Below are positions 41,573 to 49,053 of a DNA stretch of 53,244 bases, one piece after another. How positions within the stretch are numbered: the stretch's first letter is position 1; each line of letters begins with the position of its first letter. The notes beneath the pieces were generated by a model. That model had not been told where the DNA came from, did no database searches, and saw only the letters and a program-made list of their open reading frames with translations. This stretch comes from M55B118 sp964501715. Lineage in GTDB: Bacteria; Bacillota_I; Bacilli_A; Izemoplasmatales; Izemoplasmataceae. Position numbers and translations under genes: made by a program. The stretch covers positions 1 to 53,244 of the forward strand of contig CAZCTR010000009.1 of assembly GCA_964501715.1 (NCBI GenBank), written 5' to 3'.

Positions 41573-42829
41573 ATGAAAAAACTATTCTCCATTTTAACTG
41601 TCGTTGTCATTTTCACAATGCTTTTTGGTTGCGGTTTTGAAGAGTCGAATAGCGAGGAATACGATTATGACGCACTTGTACAACGCATCAATGAACTTGA
41701 GGACACTGTAAGCGACCAACGTGAGAACATGCAAGACATGGAATCCATGATTGCGACAATGGAAAATCACATCAATGAGGACAGGGTGGTCTTCACCGTC
41801 GATACGGGGGAAGCCACCTTGGCTCGTACAGTGCCTTATATGGAAACTGCCGACCTTGATGCATTCGAATTGCTCGGCCTCGCCTATGACATCGAGTATG
41901 AGGAATCGGATTTCGGTATCCTTATCGAAGGCATTGAATCCCTGCAAGCCCAACAAGGGAGTTTCATCGCGATCTCTAAAAACGGTTCGATGATCGAAAC
42001 CAGTCTTGCGGAAGCTTCATTTGAAGGCGGGGACCACTTTCATTTCGAACTTCAGTGGTGGGACGAAACCCTTGAAGCGGTGGATCATAGCATAGAGCTG
42101 TTCATGGAACACCAAGCGGATGATCTGCTTGAAGCCGGGAACTTCCATGTGGCCTTGGGACTTCACCACCTTGGATATGACGACATGCTGCAAACTCTTG
42201 ATATGCCTGATCCGGGTGAGGAAGCCGGGGTCGGAGCACTGATTGAAGCGATATTCGTCCAGGAGGTGATGGGTGAGGACGCTTCTGATCTCAGGGACCG
42301 TCTGGCAAAAGAGGCTGCGACCGGCCATGCCTACTCAGCTTCACAGACGTATCTCGCCTTGGAAACCGGAGACATCGGCGACTATGATGGGTTCGCGAGT
42401 GATTTTAAGGCACTTCTTGATGACTTTGAATGGTCCGAGGCGGATAATGATACCATCAGCATGGTGCTGCTCGCGCTCACCGTTATGGATGACTCCGAGT
42501 ATGACGACTTGTCCGCTAATATTGTAGATCACTTGAAAGATCACGCCTATGATAACGAATACGGAGACAACCCAGCGACATTCGCCTCGATCGTCACGGC
42601 TTTGACGGGCGCAGAGGAAGACGTGACAGAGGAACCATACGTAAAAGACGGGGAGAATGTGGTCGAGCACCTTCTGGCTTACCGGACCGAAGACGGGGCC
42701 TTCCTGCATTCATTGGATGATGAGGAACCTGATTTGATGTTCTCCACACCGCAAGCCTTCTTGGCGCTCGCGGCCTATCAGGCCAGTCTGAATAGCGGAA
42801 CCTTCTCCCACCCGTACAGTGTTGATTGA
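41573..42829 (+). CDS. transcobalamin-like lipoprotein (DUF4430-like + alpha-toroid domain)
   Basis: A 418-residue lipoprotein with signal peptide and lipobox LFGC (Cys20). Residues ~28-67 form an acidic coiled coil. Residues ~70-163 resemble the DUF4430 / transcobalamin beta domain: VVFTVDTGEATLARTV, DAFELLGLAYDIEYEE, LQAQQGSFIAISKNG, FEGGDHFHFELQW. From ~168 to 403 are helical repeats like the alpha6/alpha6 toroid of intrinsic factor and transcobalamin (ISMVLLALTVM, NPATFASIVTAL, FSTPQAFLALAAYQ). In human carriers the order is alpha then beta; here it is reversed. The B12 riboswitch supports surface capture of cobalamin. Domain calls are by eye. AGGAGG precedes ATG 41573. Confidence 0.85.
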   Translation: MKKLFSILTVVVIFTMLFGCGFEESNSEEYDYDALVQRINELEDTVSDQRENMQDMESMIATMENHINEDRVVFTVDTGEATLARTVPYMETADLDAFELLGLAYDIEYEESDFGILIEGIESLQAQQGSFIAISKNGSMIETSLAEASFEGGDHFHFELQWWDETLEAVDHSIELFMEHQADDLLEAGNFHVALGLHHLGYDDMLQTLDMPDPGEEAGVGALIEAIFVQEVMGEDASDLRDRLAKEAATGHAYSASQTYLALETGDIGDYDGFASDFKALLDDFEWSEADNDTISMVLLALTVMDDSEYDDLSANIVDHLKDHAYDNEYGDNPATFASIVTALTGAEEDVTEEPYVKDGENVVEHLLAYRTEDGAFLHSLDDEEPDLMFSTPQAFLALAAYQASLNSGTFSHPYSVD

Positions 42830-42831
42830 CC

Positions 42832-43257
42832 ATGAGCCTTACTCATAGGATAGTCTATACTGTGGTTGTGGTGGGGTTGATTCTCCTTGCCCTCACATGG
42901 ATCACCGCGCCCTTCTCGGATGCAGAGGGAGAACTGGATTTCATGCTTTATGATGAAGAGGAAACCCTAATCATCGATGAAACCTATCGTTTTTATGAGG
43001 GCGATACACTGTTTGCGATCATCGACAGACACCACGACACTGTCTGTGCCGACAGGTCCTATGATCCCGATCCCAGCTGTGATGCGACTTTCGGGGATTA
43101 TGGACGCGTTCTGCTTGGAATAGACGAGGTCCTGACGGACTGGTCCAACACGTTTTTGTATTTGGAGATAAACGGTTCGAAAGCCGAATACGGTGTTGAC
43201 AATATCCCGCTTGAAGACGGCGGTGAATACGTGTTCCGTCATGAAAGCGCTGATTGA
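42832..43257 (+). CDS. membrane-anchored DUF4430-like protein
   Basis: A 141-residue protein with an N-terminal membrane helix (about 7-27) and an extracellular domain of ~110 residues. ETYRFYEGDTLFAIIDRH, FGDYGRVLLGIDEVLTDWSNTFLYLEINGSKAEYGVDNIPLEDGGEYVF follows the DUF4430 pattern, the transcobalamin beta-domain fold. A cysteine pair (VCADRSYDPDPSC) may form a disulphide. It starts 2 bp after the lipoprotein stop with no clear ribosome-binding site, so it is likely coupled. A second B12-contacting subunit is a reasonable inference; binding is unproven. Confidence 0.8.
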   Translation: MSLTHRIVYTVVVVGLILLALTWITAPFSDAEGELDFMLYDEEETLIIDETYRFYEGDTLFAIIDRHHDTVCADRSYDPDPSCDATFGDYGRVLLGIDEVLTDWSNTFLYLEINGSKAEYGVDNIPLEDGGEYVFRHESAD

Positions 43258-43271
43258 AAGGAAGGATATCC

Positions 43272-43805
43272 ATGCCACTTAAAAGAATGATCATGATTGC
43301 GATGTCCATCACCATTCTTTTTGCTCAAAAACAAATGCTCATGTTCTTGCCCAACATTCAGTTGACCACTGTGTTGATCCTTCTTTTCGTGACCCTCTTC
43401 ACTTTCAGGGAGAGCGTCCTCATCATTGTGGGCTATGTGCTGCTTGACAGTCTTTTCATATGGGGATTCAACCCGATATACACCCCGGCCATGCTGATTG
43501 CATGGACACTCATACCGGTTTTGTGGCATACAGTCCTGAACCGCACATTAAATGTCAGAACCCTGGCTTTTTTCGGGCTCTTTTTCGGTTTTCTTTACGG
43601 CTGGGTGTTCATCCCCTTCACCATGATTCAAGTGGGCATATTCGACATCCGACCTTACCTGATCGCCGACCTGCCTTTCGAACTGCTGATGGCAGGAAGC
43701 AACTTCGTCACCATCCTCTGGCTATATGAGCCGCTCTATGCGGTTTTCAAACGTGAAATGCCCATACTCAGCCGAGAAAGTCTCACCACAGATAAAAACC
43801 TCTGA
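43272..43805 (+). CDS. ECF transporter S component, probable cobalamin importer subunit
   Basis: A 177-residue integral membrane protein with about six hydrophobic helices and few charges, the size and layout of the substrate-binding S component of energy-coupling-factor transporters. IWGFNPIYTPAMLIAWTLIPV and LFFGFLYGWVFIPF are typical Trp/Phe/Gly-rich stretches of such proteins. The shared EcfA/EcfT module is not in the window and would come from elsewhere. The riboswitch and the two DUF4430-like proteins point to vitamin B12 as the ligand (compare CbrT). AAAGGAAGG precedes ATG 43272. Confidence 0.8.
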   Translation: MPLKRMIMIAMSITILFAQKQMLMFLPNIQLTTVLILLFVTLFTFRESVLIIVGYVLLDSLFIWGFNPIYTPAMLIAWTLIPVLWHTVLNRTLNVRTLAFFGLFFGFLYGWVFIPFTMIQVGIFDIRPYLIADLPFELLMAGSNFVTILWLYEPLYAVFKREMPILSRESLTTDKNL

Positions 43806-43821
43806 ATTTGAGCATATTATC

Positions 43822-43844
43822 CTTGCCCTTTCAAGGTTTTTTTG
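43822..43844 (+). terminator. probable terminator of the cobalamin operon
   Basis: CCTTG (43822-43826) / CAAGG (43833-43837) with a 6-nt loop and seven Ts. The stem is only 5 bp, so efficiency may be modest. Confidence 0.6.
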
Positions 43845-43862
43845 GTAGACTATGACATGCCG

Positions 43863-43868
43863 TAAAAT
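43863..43868 (+). promoter_or_regulatory. -10 element of rpsB
   Basis: TAAAAT at 43863-43868, about 105 bp before the rpsB start. The -35 hexamer is uncertain (TTGGTA at 43843-43848 gives only 14 bp). Confidence 0.4.
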
Positions 43869-43883
43869 ACACACACAAGATGA

Positions 43884-43924
43884 GCGTGTCTTTGAAGAGC
43901 CCCGTGTCGGGGTGGAAGACGCGT
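43884..43924 (+). promoter_or_regulatory. rpsB leader hairpin, candidate S2 autoregulation element
   Basis: Outer stem GCGTGTCTT (43884-43892) / AAGACGCGT (43916-43924), 9 bp with two G-U pairs, surrounds an inner stem CCCCG (43900-43904) / CGGGG (43908-43912) with a TGT loop. It lies in the rpsB 5' leader where S2-binding leaders occur in other bacteria. No T-run follows. Confidence 0.5.
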
Positions 43925-43973
43925 GAAGACGTTTGTGGAGGCCAATCAAAAAATATTAGGAGGAAACAGCTTT

Positions 43974-45044
43974 ATGGCAGTAATCGCAATGAAGAAACTT
44001 TTGGAATCAGGGGTGCATTTCGGACACCAGACAAGACGCTGGAACCCGAAGATGGGAAAATACATCTACACCCGCCGCAACAACATCCACATCATCGACC
44101 TGCAACAAACGGTCGGATTCATCGAGACAGCCTATAAGAATTTTTTGGAAATCGGTAAAGAAGGCGGAAAAGTCCTTTTTGTCGGAACCAAGAAACAAGG
44201 TAAGGAATCCATTAAGGAAGAAGCTACACGCGCAGGACATTACTATGTGTCGGAACGTTGGCTGGGTGGGACTCTCACCAACTTCAAGACCATCCGCAAG
44301 AGCATCCGCCGTCTGCACAGCATCCGCGCTTGGCAAAAAGACGGCACGTTTGAGCGTCTTCCCAAAAAAGAAACCGTCGAACTCACGAAAGAACTTGATC
44401 GCCTCGAGAAATTCCTCGGTGGCATCCAGGATATGCGTACCCTTCCGGACGCGGTGTTCATCGTCGACCCACGCAAGGAACACAACGCCATCCGCGAAGC
44501 GCGCAAACTCAACATCCCGATCTACGCCATGGTCGACACAAATTGCGACCCGGACGAGATCGACTACATCATCCCCGCGAACGATGACGCCATCCGCTCC
44601 ATCCGCGTCATTGTCAGCAAAATGGCCGATGCATTGATTGAAGGGGCAGGCGGCGTATCCAAAGAAGAACAGGCAGAACAGCAAGCCAAACCTGAACAAA
44701 CCGCCAAACCTGAAGAAAAAGCGAAGCCGCAACAAAAAGAACAGCGCAAAACCCCGACCCGCGAAGAAATGAAGAAAGCTATGGATTCCAGCCCGCAAAA
44801 AGCGAAAAAGGAATCCGCGACCCAAAAGGACACCACTTCGAAACCCAAAGCTGAAAAAACCGAATCGCCGAAGCCTGAGAAGGCTAAAGCGGCGCCTAAA
44901 TCCGAAACGGCTCCAGAAAAAGCTCAAAGTGATGACCTTGAGAGCAAAACAGTCGCAGAGCTCAAAGAGATTGCCAAAGAACGTGGCATGACTGGGTACT
45001 CAAAACTGAAAAAAGCTGAACTCATCGAGGCTTTGAGAAAATAA
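43974..45044 (+). CDS. rpsB: 30S ribosomal protein S2 with C-terminal SAP/Rho_N-like extension
   Basis: The first ~230 of 356 residues are a normal S2: MKKLLESGVHFGHQTRRWNPKM, FVGTKKQGKESI, RWLGGTLTNFKTI, DAVFIVDPRKEHNAIREA. Then comes a disordered Lys/Glu/Pro/Ala/Gln-rich linker of about 90 residues (repeats of KPEQ/KPEE/KAKP type) and a compact last 33 residues, TVAELKEIAKERGMTGYSKLKKAELIEAL, a Rho N-terminal / SAP-like helix-extended-helix that binds nucleic acids in other proteins. Typical S2 is 230-260 residues. An in-frame GTG at 43923 exists, but ATG 43974 with AGGAGG 10 nt upstream matches the S2 N terminus. Confidence 0.95.
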   Translation: MAVIAMKKLLESGVHFGHQTRRWNPKMGKYIYTRRNNIHIIDLQQTVGFIETAYKNFLEIGKEGGKVLFVGTKKQGKESIKEEATRAGHYYVSERWLGGTLTNFKTIRKSIRRLHSIRAWQKDGTFERLPKKETVELTKELDRLEKFLGGIQDMRTLPDAVFIVDPRKEHNAIREARKLNIPIYAMVDTNCDPDEIDYIIPANDDAIRSIRVIVSKMADALIEGAGGVSKEEQAEQQAKPEQTAKPEEKAKPQQKEQRKTPTREEMKKAMDSSPQKAKKESATQKDTTSKPKAEKTESPKPEKAKAAPKSETAPEKAQSDDLESKTVAELKEIAKERGMTGYSKLKKAELIEALRK

Positions 45045-45071
45045 AAGAGAGCTTTTCAAGCTCTCTTTTTT
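45045..45071 (+). terminator. intrinsic terminator after rpsB
   Basis: AAGAGAGCTT (45045-45054) / AAGCTCTCTT (45058-45067) with a TTC loop and T-run. It would reduce rpsB-tsf co-transcription; tsf has its own candidate promoter. Confidence 0.85.
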
Positions 45072-45080
45072 CTAAAAACA

Positions 45081-45120
45081 CGGGGTTTATATTTTAAACG
45101 CCCCGGGTATGTGTTAAAAT
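45081..45120 (+). promoter_or_regulatory. candidate tsf promoter overlapping an inverted repeat
   Basis: -10 TAAAAT at 45115-45120; the -35 region (TTTTAA, 45092-45097) is weak and sits inside the inverted repeat CGGGGTTTA (45081-45089) / TAAACGCCCCG (45095-45105), which has a 2-base bulge. A regulator could bind here. Confidence 0.45.
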
Positions 45121-45151
45121 TAAATCGATAGAATATTAGGAGGAATCATAT

Positions 45152-46027
45152 ATGGCAGTAGATGCAAAAGCAGTCAAAACATTGCGCGAACAGACAGGCG
45201 CAGGCATTCTGGATTGTAAGAAAGCTCTTCAGGAAACCGAGGGAGATCTCGATAAGGCCGCTCAATACTTGCGTGAGAAGGGCATTTCCAAAGCGGAGAA
45301 AAAGGCTTCCAGAATCGCTGCGGAAGGCTTGACCAACGTCGTCACCAAAGACAATACCGCGGTCATTTATGAATTGAACGCTGAAACGGACTTTGTCGCC
45401 AAGAATGATACATTCAAAGCGCTTCTTCAAAGAGTCGGCGATACCGTTGTCAATTCTGATGCGAAGAATCTTGACGATGCTTTCGCACTTGAGATGGACG
45501 GAAAACCGATGGACGTGGCCATCAAGGAGGCTAGCGCCAAAATCGGTGAAAAGCTCACCCTTAGACGGTTGTCTGTTTTCGAAAAGACGGATTCCCAGAA
45601 TTTCGGAGCGTATGTGCACATGGGCGGGAAGATCTCGACACTCGCCATCATCGAAGGCGGCGATGAGGCTACCGCGCGCGACATCGCGATGCATGTCGCG
45701 GCCATCAACCCCCGTTATCTGGACCAGGATGAAATCAGTGAGGAAGTCATCAAGGAAGAAAGAACCGTTCTTAGAAATGAAGCCCTTAATGAAGGCAAAC
45801 CTGAACACATTGTCGACAAGATGGTGGAAGGCCGCCTGAACAAATTCCTAAAAGAAATCTGCCTAGTCAATCAACCTTTTGTCAAGAATCCTGACCAGAC
45901 GGTCAAGGCCTTTGCTTCCGAGAAGGGTGCTGAAATCCTGAAATTCGAACGCTTGGAAGTCGGCGAAGGGATCGAGAAACGCAGCGACGACTTTGCGGAT
46001 GAAGTCAAAGCGCAAATGAAGGGATAA
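45152..46027 (+). CDS. tsf: elongation factor Ts
   Basis: Nucleotide exchange factor for EF-Tu. The 291-residue protein has the N-terminal UBA-like domain with TGAGILDCKKALQETEGD, the TDFVAKND motif that inserts into EF-Tu, and the dimerisation core with HVAAINPRYL. ATTAGGAGG precedes ATG 45152. Start of tsf-pyrH-frr. Confidence 0.97.
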   Translation: MAVDAKAVKTLREQTGAGILDCKKALQETEGDLDKAAQYLREKGISKAEKKASRIAAEGLTNVVTKDNTAVIYELNAETDFVAKNDTFKALLQRVGDTVVNSDAKNLDDAFALEMDGKPMDVAIKEASAKIGEKLTLRRLSVFEKTDSQNFGAYVHMGGKISTLAIIEGGDEATARDIAMHVAAINPRYLDQDEISEEVIKEERTVLRNEALNEGKPEHIVDKMVEGRLNKFLKEICLVNQPFVKNPDQTVKAFASEKGAEILKFERLEVGEGIEKRSDDFADEVKAQMKG

Positions 46028-46049
46028 AGCATTCATCATGATTACTGAT

Positions 46050-46074
46050 CAGGACACGGCTGTGTCCTGGTTTT
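46050..46074 (+). terminator. hairpin between tsf and pyrH
   Basis: CAGGACAC / GTGTCCTG (46050-46069) with a 4-nt GGCT loop, followed by GTTTTG. The U-run is short, so partial termination or message processing is likely. Confidence 0.5.
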
Positions 46075-46095
46075 GTAAGATAAGGGGAGAAATCA

Positions 46096-46809
46096 ATGCA
46101 GCAGAAAAAACGATTGATCATCAAATTGAGCGGAGAAGCACTCACCGGTGATAATTGCCGGAGCATCGACCCTCTCAGGGTCAAGGCGATTGCCGAAGAG
46201 ATCAAGGCCGCTCACGATGTGGGCACTTTCGAGATCGGCGTGATTGTCGGTGGCGGAAACATCTGGAGAGGCAAGACGGCAAGCGAGATGGGCATGGAAC
46301 GAAGCAGTGCCGATTACATGGGCATGATTGCGACCATCATGAACGCGTTGGCGCTTCAAAACGGCCTCGAGGGCCTAGGGCTCGAGACCCGTACGATGAC
46401 TAGTCTAAACATACCGCAGGTCGCGGAGCCCTATATCCGGCGCAAAGCGCTCCATCATCTGGAGAAGGGGACCATAGTCATTTTCGGAGGGGGTACGGGC
46501 AACCCGTATTTCAGCACCGATACCACAAGCGCATTGCGCGCGGCCGAACTGGGTGCGAAGACCATCCTCATGGCCAAGAACGGCACAGATGGCGTATACG
46601 ACAAGGATCCCAAATCCAATAATGATGCGAAGCGATTCGCGGACCTTACGCATCATCAAGTGCTCGAGGAACGCCTCGAAGTCATGGATTCCACAGCCGC
46701 GGCATTGTGCAAGGACAACAATATCGAGATTGTTGTATTCGACATGAATATCAAGGGTAACATCAAGCGCGCTGCGCTCGGTGAAAAAATTGGAACAGTC
46801 ATCCATTAG
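46096..46809 (+). CDS. pyrH: UMP kinase
   Basis: Hexameric amino-acid-kinase-fold enzyme that makes UDP from UMP. The 237-residue protein has IIKLSGEALTGD, IVGGGNIWRGK, SADYMGMIATIMNALALQ, FGGGTGNPYFSTDTTSALRA and MAKNGTDGVYDKDP. AAGGGGAG precedes the ATG. Eleven bp before frr, the standard pairing. Confidence 0.97.
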   Translation: MQQKKRLIIKLSGEALTGDNCRSIDPLRVKAIAEEIKAAHDVGTFEIGVIVGGGNIWRGKTASEMGMERSSADYMGMIATIMNALALQNGLEGLGLETRTMTSLNIPQVAEPYIRRKALHHLEKGTIVIFGGGTGNPYFSTDTTSALRAAELGAKTILMAKNGTDGVYDKDPKSNNDAKRFADLTHHQVLEERLEVMDSTAAALCKDNNIEIVVFDMNIKGNIKRAALGEKIGTVIH

Positions 46810-46820
46810 GAGGAAATGTT

Positions 46821-47378
46821 ATGATTGATGAGATTATGATGGAAGCAGAAGAGAACATGGAACAAGCGCTCGACAGTCTGCATTACGAATTCGCTCGTGT
46901 CCGCACAGGACGTGCGAACCCCAACATGCTTGACGTCGTCCGTGTGGATTACTACGGTGCCATGACACCCCTGAACCAACTTGCAAATGTATCTTCCCCC
47001 GAAGCGAATCAGCTGCTTGTGAAACCATATGATAAAACTGCCATCAAAGATATTGAAAAAGCGATCAACGCTGCGAACCTCGGGGTCAATCCGAGTAACG
47101 AAGGGGAACAGATCCGCATTGTATTACCCGCGCTTAACGAGGAGCGTCGCAAGGAATTGACCAAGCAAGTCAAAAAAATGGCGGAAGACGCCAAGGTCAA
47201 AATCAGGAACGCCCGTCGTGAAGCCAAGGATGCAATCAAGAAGCTTGAGAAGAATGGAGACATCAGCGAGGATGAATCGGAAGGTCAGCTAGAGGACCTT
47301 CAGAAACTCACCGACTCCTATGTCGATAAAGTTGACCAGTCACTCAACACCAAGGAAAAGGATCTTCTTGAAGTGTGA
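46821..47378 (+). CDS. frr: ribosome recycling factor
   Basis: Splits post-termination ribosomes with EF-G. The 185-residue protein shows FARVRTGRANPNMLDVVRVDYYG and, at the C terminus, RRKELTKQVKKMAEDAKVKIRNARREAKD split over the helical bundle. ATTAGGAGG lies before ATG 46821. Strong terminator follows. Confidence 0.97.
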   Translation: MIDEIMMEAEENMEQALDSLHYEFARVRTGRANPNMLDVVRVDYYGAMTPLNQLANVSSPEANQLLVKPYDKTAIKDIEKAINAANLGVNPSNEGEQIRIVLPALNEERRKELTKQVKKMAEDAKVKIRNARREAKDAIKKLEKNGDISEDESEGQLEDLQKLTDSYVDKVDQSLNTKEKDLLEV

Positions 47379-47381
47379 TTC

Positions 47382-47409
47382 AGACCCCCGGTCACGGGGG
47401 TCTTTTTTG
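47382..47409 (+). terminator. intrinsic terminator after frr
   Basis: AGACCCCCG (47382-47390) / CGGGGGTCT (47395-47403), 4-nt loop, followed by Ts. Confidence 0.92.
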
Positions 47410-47452
47410 TAATTCCAGAGGTCATGTGATAGATTAAACAGAAAGATTATTG

Positions 47453-47458
47453 TATAAT
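47453..47458 (+). promoter_or_regulatory. -10 element of uppS-cdsA-dxr-rseP-proS
   Basis: TATAAT at 47453-47458, 33 bp before uppS; TAGATT at 17-bp spacing is a poor -35. It would drive the five-gene operon to proS. Confidence 0.55.
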
Positions 47459-47490
47459 AAGGCCCGTAGACTTAAGCGAGAGGTGTAAAC

Positions 47491-48231
47491 ATGGCTTTGA
47501 AAAAGAGGATTATGAACCGTCCCATGCCCAAACACGTGGCCATCATACTTGATGGGAACGGACGTTGGGCCAGAAGAAGGGGCAGAGAGAGAACCTATGG
47601 TCACGAAAAAGGGGCGCTGAACATCAAGACGGTCGCCCTCGAAGCCAACCGCCTGGGCATCGAAGTGCTCAGCGTCTACGCTTTCAGCACCGAAAACTGG
47701 AAGCGTCCCGAGGATGAGACCGGTTTTCTGATGAAGTTGCCGAAACGTTTTGAAGAGTCTTATCGTGATGATTTCAAGGAGAACGACATCCGCGTCGTCT
47801 TCAGTGGCAGAAGGGACAGGATTGGTGAAGAGAATCGCAAGTTCATGGAAGAAAGCGAAGAGAAAACAAAGGATAGAAAAGGCCTCACCGTGAATATATG
47901 CTTCGATTATGGGGGCAGAACAGAAATCGTCAGCGCCGCCCGCGACATTGCGGAAAAAGTCAAAAACGACTCCCTTGCTGTCGAATCTATCAATGAAGAG
48001 ACCTTTGCACAGCATTTGTACCATCCCGAATTGCCGCCTGTCGATTTGCTCATACGCACGAGTGGTGCTCAAAGATTGAGCAATTACATGCTTTGGCAAG
48101 TGTCTTACGCCGAATTCTATTTCACTAGGACACATTGGCCGGCGTTCAACGAGAAAGAACTTCGCAAAGCGATTGATGATTTTCAAAAACGAGACAGGAA
48201 ATTCGGTGGTCTCAAAATCAAGAAAGGATGA
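47491..48231 (+). CDS. uppS: isoprenyl (undecaprenyl) diphosphate synthase
   Basis: Cis-prenyltransferase that elongates farnesyl diphosphate with isopentenyl units. The 246-residue protein has VAIILDGNGRWARRRG (catalytic Asp), YAFSTENWKRP, NICFDYGGRTEI and DLLIRTSGAQRLSNYMLWQ. Product chain length is not readable. It precedes cdsA by 4 bp. Its presence needs isoprenoid precursors, which dxr in the same operon helps make. Confidence 0.95.
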   Translation: MALKKRIMNRPMPKHVAIILDGNGRWARRRGRERTYGHEKGALNIKTVALEANRLGIEVLSVYAFSTENWKRPEDETGFLMKLPKRFEESYRDDFKENDIRVVFSGRRDRIGEENRKFMEESEEKTKDRKGLTVNICFDYGGRTEIVSAARDIAEKVKNDSLAVESINEETFAQHLYHPELPPVDLLIRTSGAQRLSNYMLWQVSYAEFYFTRTHWPAFNEKELRKAIDDFQKRDRKFGGLKIKKG

Positions 48232-48235
48232 CGGC

Positions 48236-49051
48236 ATGAAAGAGAGAGTGAGAACCGGTTTGATTCTTGCGGTTTTGCTGATTCCGCTGCTTTTTGTACC
48301 GGCCATGTTTTTTCATGCGTTCATTGCTGTCCTTGTTGTGCTCTCGGCACGGGAACTCACGAACGTGAGTGTGCTTGATAAGGAAGTCAGACCGGTCGCC
48401 TTTTTATATCTCGGAGGCTGGGCCGTTCTCTTGTACGCATCGTTTTTGGCTGCCTATCTAGGGTATCTGGATGCCCTTTGGGTCTTCTCCCTTGTGGTCG
48501 GCGTTTTTTTGAGCGGTGTCGCCTTGGTGGTCTTCAATGTCTTCAGCTATGAACAACTGACCCGCCTTTTTTTGAGCATACTCTACATCGGTCTTACGTT
48601 CTTTTCGATCAGTTTTCTCAGGACCATCGGATTGAGCGCTTTGATATTCCTGCTTATTTTGTCCATGTTCACAGACGTTTTCGCCTATTTTGTGGGGATG
48701 AAATTCGGCAAGACCAAACTGGCGCCACTCATAAGTCCTAAAAAGACAGTGGAAGGATTCCTGGGCGGCACCCTTGTCGCAGCCATTTCGGCCAGCGTGT
48801 TCGCCCATATGACGGAACTTTACACATTCGCCGGCCCCTTGCCGATTCTTCTTGCGTTCCTGGTCGCCTGGTTTGTCGCTATGAGTGCTCAGGTCGGTGA
48901 TCTGTTCGCATCCAGCATGAAACGCTATTATGGCATCAAGGACTTCTCGTCACTTCTTCCGGGTCATGGTGGTGTGCTGGACCGGCTTGATTCCACTTTG
49001 TTCGCCGGGTTGGTACTCACTTTGGCGTTCTTGATTTATGGGGGAATCTGA
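48236..49051 (+). CDS. cdsA: phosphatidate cytidylyltransferase
   Basis: Makes CDP-diacylglycerol for phospholipid synthesis. The 271-residue protein has about eight membrane helices and the C-terminal signature GDLFASSMKRYYGIKDFSSLLPGHGG then LDRLDS. An in-frame ATG exists at 48173 inside uppS, but ATG 48236 follows GAAAGGATG and matches the family start. Two bp before dxr. Confidence 0.95.
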   Translation: MKERVRTGLILAVLLIPLLFVPAMFFHAFIAVLVVLSARELTNVSVLDKEVRPVAFLYLGGWAVLLYASFLAAYLGYLDALWVFSLVVGVFLSGVALVVFNVFSYEQLTRLFLSILYIGLTFFSISFLRTIGLSALIFLLILSMFTDVFAYFVGMKFGKTKLAPLISPKKTVEGFLGGTLVAAISASVFAHMTELYTFAGPLPILLAFLVAWFVAMSAQVGDLFASSMKRYYGIKDFSSLLPGHGGVLDRLDSTLFAGLVLTLAFLIYGGI

Positions 49052-49053
49052 TC

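Noticed and set aside
44007..44927. A 306-codon minus-strand frame rich in Phe, Arg, Leu and Gly opposite rpsB.
   Set aside because: It is the complement of the S2 body and of its Lys/Glu-rich linker, which gives a low-complexity product.
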